NCBI RefSeq assembly: GCF_019279795.1
Contig: NC_056726.1
Span: 1,015,708,001 to 1,015,772,000 of the forward strand
Length of the DNA stretch: 64,000 nucleotides
Direction: 5' to 3'
Source: Protopterus annectens
Taxonomy: Eukaryota; Chordata; Ceratodontiformes; Protopteridae
The position numbers were made by a program, and so were the translations under genes. Below are positions 59,331-64,000 of the stretch, piece by piece (position 1 is the stretch's first letter; every line of letters starts with the position of its first letter). The notes under the pieces were generated by a model, which did no database searches, was not told the origin of the DNA, and worked only from the letters and a program-made list of their open reading frames with translations.

Positions 59331-59811
59331 GGACAGAGATTAACCAACTCCTTCTGCCCACCAGCTCATACAGTTTTGACCTGGAGATTCTGGTTTTCTA
59401 TAAATACTATTTGTTCAGAATGTGATTGTTACATTCTGTGACATTCCTAGTTCAGGCTTCTATTGTTTCCCTTGAACAACTTTGTCAGTTTGATGTCATG
59501 TATAAAACATTAGTTACCTTGATAACAGCTTAAGTATTATGTATGGTCAAGATGGGTTACAAAACCACAATTCAAGTTGAAGCAATTACATGACTTGTTG
59601 TGCATATTTACTTATATAAGAAAATCATAAAGCGTCCCCTTGATGTTCAAAGTAGTGTATGTCATTTATGACAAGTTAGGACAGTAGTGTTATTATACAC
59701 AAGCCCATGTTATTAAATCCTGTCTTTAATATCTAAATTCAGCAGACTGCTTCGTCTTATATGGTGATTATATATTTTATGTCTAGATTTACTAAAATCA
59801 TACATTACATA

Positions 59812-59878
<67 letters not shown>

Positions 59879-61844
59879 TAGCTGTTGCTTAGTTATTTGA
59901 GAGACCACAAGCTGTAATGCTTATTCCTATTATTAGCTCCTTCCAAGCATGTTTATACAGTCCATAAACTTTAAACTATGAGACCCTTCTAGTTTCTTAT
60001 TTGTTATATTTCCATCCTTACATACACACATATCAGTACTTCAAGCACGAGCAACAATGCCCACCCAGTTTTGCCAGAATACCATTCACTAGCTAATGTG
60101 GTTTATTTCCAGGCTGTTCTTAAACTATCCAAGCCAATGTTTGTCCTGTTCTGGTTTACCAGCCTATTTCATGCAGTGGCCACTCTGCCAGTGAACAACT
60201 CAACACACCTTCCATTCCCACGGATATTTCCAAGAAGAAAATCTGATGACTCTCTAGCACTTCCCAGCAACCCCAAACACCCCTAGAATCAGCTATCCCC
60301 ATATGCCCAACATGTCTGAGCAAGCTCACCTCCCAGTCCACTGCAAAAGGTACTGCACAAGACCAAGTGCTCTTAGTCTTTCACAATAACTCAGACTTCC
60401 ACACTTATGTAAGTCCTTAATGTGTTTGAACCAAAATACATTTTAAATATGAATTGTGCTTATTATTTATTTTTATTTTTTTTTAATCAATAATCAACTT
60501 AATGAGCTAAATGAAGTGTTGGGAGACCATCAATATGTGTACATGTGGTTTAAAACAGCCCCTTTATTATATTTTTTTTAAACCAAAAACTTCTTGCTAA
60601 TAATCATCTTAGAGGCTCCTCACCACCATTAAGCATTATCATCACTCTGTCTCCATTACCATAGCAACCTGGGAGCATTTGTTTCTGTTAGTGTGTCTGT
60701 GTACTGCATACCAGAGGCTCGCGATGCACCTGAAGCAAAGCTTTACTTCACTGCAACTTCAAGCCTAAATTCCCTCCCTTTCAGCGAGGCAGTAGCCAGG
60801 AAAAGAATGGAGAGTAAACAGAAAAAAAAAAAAAAAACTCCCAATAAGCCGCCACAACAAGAGATAACATTCTTCCCGCCTTCCCACCTCTCACTCAGCA
60901 GATGTATAAACAAACTATTCTCTGCCAAAATATCCCAAATCACAGTTTTATCCACCCCCTTCCCCTGGATCCAGGCTAAAATACTAAATGTCTCTTTCTA
61001 ATACACAAGTATCAGTAAACTTTGATCACAAGCCGCAACCCACAGCTTCCCGGAGATGAAAATGGCAACATACAACAGCTGCCAGACACAGCTGCATCCA
61101 CACACACCATATCAGGATTGATCAAACAGCTCTCAAAGTTATTTCTGCCATAATTGATATTAACTATGTTTAGACAGAATAATAATGACATTTGTACTAG
61201 CTGCCAGACATGGCTGCATCCACGCACACCATATCAGGATTGCTCAAACACCACTTGTAGCTGTGATTCCTGCCATAATTGATATTAACTATATTTAGAC
61301 AGAATAATGATGACATTTGTACTAAGAGCTTGGCACTATTATTTAACCAGGTTATAACTGACATTTCTAAATCATACTTTACCTGAAGAAGGCTTTAGTC
61401 TCCATGACAGCATTTTTTTTCAAAACACTCTACTGTTACTGCTATTATATATGATGTTAATTTGTTACATTTGAGTCTGAACTCTGGTAAATGGTACCTT
61501 GTTGAGTTAGTTAATTAATTCCTTAAATTATTATAATTGATATCAATGAAAAATGAACAAGATAAGTATTCATTGAGTTCAAGTAGGGGAATAGAAACTT
61601 TTATGTTTGTATTATATGTTGCTTTGTTTGGCTTATACATAATGTAAATAGTAACCCATCTTGACTTACCTTTGTTTGTGTAGAATTATTGGACTCTGAA
61701 CATTCAGAATAAATCATTACTGTTTCTCAATTGTTTAAGAAACCCTCCTTTTTTTAAATAAAAACAGATGACAAGTGATGTACCATATCAGTTGATACTT
61801 TGAGAGATGTAGTTGTAAGAGTTATTTTTTTGGGACTGCTATCT
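59331..61844. other. Unassigned DNA with GT microsatellite and a 122-bp duplication
   Basis: (GT)n occupies 59815-59874. A tandem duplication of 122 bp begins at 61078 and 61200 (ctgccagac ... acatttgtacta). An open frame near 60693-61001 has no domain and includes a 15-nt A run. Origin unknown. Confidence 0.55.
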
Positions 61845-62745
61845 TGGAATCAGTTTTTTGTTTCTTCTTTCTAGCATCAGTCCAAGGATTTGTTTCTTTT
61901 ATTCTTTTAAGAGTAGGGGCCATCCGTTAGATAGGCGCTATGTTGTGTTTTTGATGAATATAGTAGCTTCTTCTAAGTCATTAAAGGTTCTCATCTCATT
62001 GGCAAAAAGTATTTTTATCTTGGCTGGAAAGGCCAGCTGTGCTTTAATGTTTTGTTTCAACAGTTTGATTATTGGCCAGACGTTTTTCCTTTGTTCTAGT
62101 CTTTAGGAAGAATAATCATTGTCAAACCTTATCAGGCTTTGATTGTATTTTAATGTTGATTTTCTCCAAGCAGATTCTAATATTAGTTCCTTCTCCAGAA
62201 ATGAAAGAAATTTTATAACTATGGATTTAGGTGGAGTATTTGTTGAGTTAGAAGCAGGTTTCCTCAGTGGTCTATGCACCCTTTCAATTCCAAATGAAAT
62301 TCCCTCTTTCAAGTCTAAAAATTCAGGAATCCAGGTTGTTAAGAATGAAATAATGTCGTCTTCTTCAGTGTTTTCAGGCAGACCAAAGATTCTTATGTTG
62401 TTTCTCCTTTCCTTGTTTACTAAGTAATCTATTTTGTTAAGCAGCCATGTATTCTGTTTAAGCAGAAATTCTTTTTGGAATTCTTCCTCTTTATGTCTCC
62501 CTTCAATGCCATTTAGAGAAGTCTATATTTGTCATTTTTCTATGGTGTTGCTGTAATAGTTCCTTTAGAGTATCAATCTGTTTTTGAGAATTTAATTTGA
62601 GGTTTTCTAAGTCATTTTTAAAGCTATCCATCTTCAAAGATAGTTCCTGTAAGGTAGATGTCGTAATTTATAGTTCCTTTTTGAAAGCAGCATCTGGATG
62701 AGCATTCCTTGAGTTGTTCATATTCAGTGACTCAATATATCTCCA
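61845..62745 (-). pseudogene. L1-type ORF1 (coiled coil, RRM, C-terminal domain)
   Basis: Minus-strand order: a heptad-like segment (LQELSLKMDSFKNDLENLKL, then QKQIDTLKELLQQ; 62650-62540), an RRM-like box (NNIRIFGLPENTEEDDI; about 62400) and the C-terminal domain GIERVHRPLRKPA...PKSIVIKFLSF, then LKYNQSLIRFDNDYS (62290-62110). Vertebrate L1 ORF1 proteins have this layout: the coiled coil trimerises and the RRM and CTD bind RNA. Stops at about 62520 and 62103 break it. Confidence 0.75.
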
Positions 62746-62750
62746 AGTTA

Positions 62751-64000
62751 CTTGACAGGAAAATGTTTGTATATTTCCACCAAAATTGATATCTATGTAG
62801 ATTAGTAGTTTATCTATAGATTTCTGATGTTTTTAAACTTGAAAATAATAAAATGTTCCTATATTAATGTACTAGATTATGGAGCTCTCAAAATTTACTG
62901 CTGTCAGTTGACCATCTAGCCCCCCCCCCCCTTGCTTCCCTTTCTGAGCTGTATTGTGCAACAATTGTTTTTACTTTATTTTGTTGTACAAACTATTCAG
63001 TTTATGTGGCAAAGAGTTTGAGAAGTGTTTTTGGAACATTAAATTAGCCTTACAGAATGGCTCACAAAACATGTTTTTTTTTGGATAGAAAGACACCATT
63101 ACATACCATCTGAGGATCATTCTAAACATTTCCCTTAACACATTTCTTCTCTTGTTCAATTTATATTCCTTAACTAAAAGTTTTCTCTTTTCTGTCTCGA
63201 ACTGTATTGAAGTCATCTGCCTATCTTGTTAACCACTTCCAGTGCTTCAGAATTAAGCAAGAATGCTGATTGCTCTGCACATTGGTTAAACTCAGAACAT
63301 AGACACTAACTTCTTTGGGAAGAGGCTTCAACCCAGCAAAAAAAGAACATAAATGGACTCATAGGCTTATTATGTTTCAGGACTGCAATATAATTTATAG
63401 TTTATTAATGTTGTAGCAGTGTATACTAATTGGCTGGAGGTCATATGCAACAGTACCATCCATAAATTTCTTATTTTTTTTATATTCCTGATCCTCTCAC
63501 ATGCTTCTTAATGGACTGTAATAACCAGAGTAGCCACATAGCTAGAATTTTAAGATAGCTCATGCTTGCCTCCCTTACACCTCTCCAAAAATTGCACTTC
63601 TTTACTTCACTGACTCATTCCTCTCCTCTCCCTTGTTTCCTAAAGTCGTTAATAATAAAATTGCTGCACTTTCTGGAAATGACGTTCTCTCTCTTACTTT
63701 CTTTCCATTATAGCCTTCTGTAGATTGTTTTCAACAGTGACCTACTGCCAATCAAAGGCTGAACCTGCTTTGTTCACCCTTGCTACACTCAGGCTCACTC
63801 TGTAGCCCCATTTCTCTCTCACCCCATCTAAGTTGACACTTATATATAACATGCTCTGCCCTCATTCCACATCTAACCATTCACTTCTCTTCCCTCATCA
63901 AACTAAATGAAGCAATCAGCATCTTTTCCTGTTATACCACTGTATCCTTTACAGCTAAACACTTCCCATTATCACCCCAGCCACAAAAACCTTTAACACT
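62751..64000. other. Unassigned DNA at the window edge
   Basis: A C run lies at 62922-62932. An open minus frame at 62971-63216 has no recognisable domain. From about 63550 the sequence is pyrimidine-rich and resembles in composition the 5' region of the L2-type LINE at 14.4-14.9 kb, but no motif confirms that. Confidence 0.45.

Larger units (their letters stand above)
54241..62750 (-). mobile_element. L1-type LINE with ORF1 and ORF2 remnants
   Basis: On the minus strand an L1-type ORF1 (62745-61845) is followed, after about 3.4 kb of other sequence, by ORF2: endonuclease (58386-57670), RT (57000-55900) and C-terminal domain (55500-54300). The interval holds a CR1 3' end (58870-59330), a GT microsatellite and unassigned DNA. 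It differs from the plus-strand L1 at 20-25 kb and so is a separate subfamily. Confidence 0.8.

Noticed and set aside
61021..61330. 122-bp duplication as a SINE pair
   Set aside because: No tRNA, 5S or 7SL-like promoter, no tail and no target duplications; it is a simple tandem duplication.

Overview
This window looks like non-genic DNA from a large, repeat-rich vertebrate genome. I find no host protein-coding gene, rRNA or tRNA gene, CRISPR array or bacterial-type operon. Nearly everything recognisable is a transposable element or a tandem repeat: CR1, L2-type and L1-type LINEs, a Penelope-like element (PLE), V-SINE-type SINEs, a CORE-SINE, a tRNA-type SINE with a CR1 tail, MITEs, foldback elements and micro/minisatellites. 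This mix, in particular V-SINEs together with CR1, L2, L1 and PLE, argues against a mammal or bird. A lungfish, amphibian or other non-amniote vertebrate fits, but the species cannot be fixed from the sequence alone.

Layout. 1-5.0 kb: no assignable feature beyond AT-rich simple repeats. 5.0-6.1 kb: decayed CR1 (minus). 6.6-7.0 kb: a 292-bp palindromic element inside a TA microsatellite. 7.0-12.2 kb: mostly unassigned, with a CORE-SINE and a 9-bp-TSD MITE. 12.2-26.9 kb: one Penelope-like element on the minus strand, split by younger insertions. Its parts, in its own sense order, are a terminal repeat at 26.87 kb, ORF N-terminus, RT core at 18.9-18.3 kb, thumb at 14.2-13.9 kb, GIY-YIG remnant at 12.99-12.83 kb and an inverted terminal repeat at 12.37 kb. 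Inside it lie a complete L2-type LINE (14.2-18.3 kb), an L1-type LINE (about 19.9-25.0 kb, itself carrying two MITEs and a short V-SINE), a tRNA-type SINE and a coding-length minisatellite. 27.3-32.7 kb: a nearly full-length CR1 (minus) inserted in a 62-bp minisatellite. 33.0-36.9 kb: a second CR1 (minus) hit by two SINEs and a foldback element. 37.4-43.3 kb: CR1 5' ends in both orientations and an LTR-like segment. 43.4-48.9 kb: SINEs, microsatellites and unassigned DNA. 48.9-53.8 kb: CR1 pieces head to head. 54.2-62.7 kb: an L1-type LINE (minus) with ORF1 and ORF2 remnants and a CR1 3' end between them. 62.7-64 kb: unassigned.

How the parts relate. The SINEs have no protein, and their 3' tails match LINEs present in the same window: the L2-type tail on two V-domain SINEs and the CR1 tail on the tRNA-type SINE. 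This suggests those LINEs supplied the machinery. The PLE terminal repeat carries a hammerhead-ribozyme-like core, also seen at the centre of a foldback element at 34.4-34.7 kb. All LINE and PLE reading frames are interrupted by stops or frameshifts, so no autonomous element appears intact. Family calls rest on protein motifs read by eye; no database search was possible.
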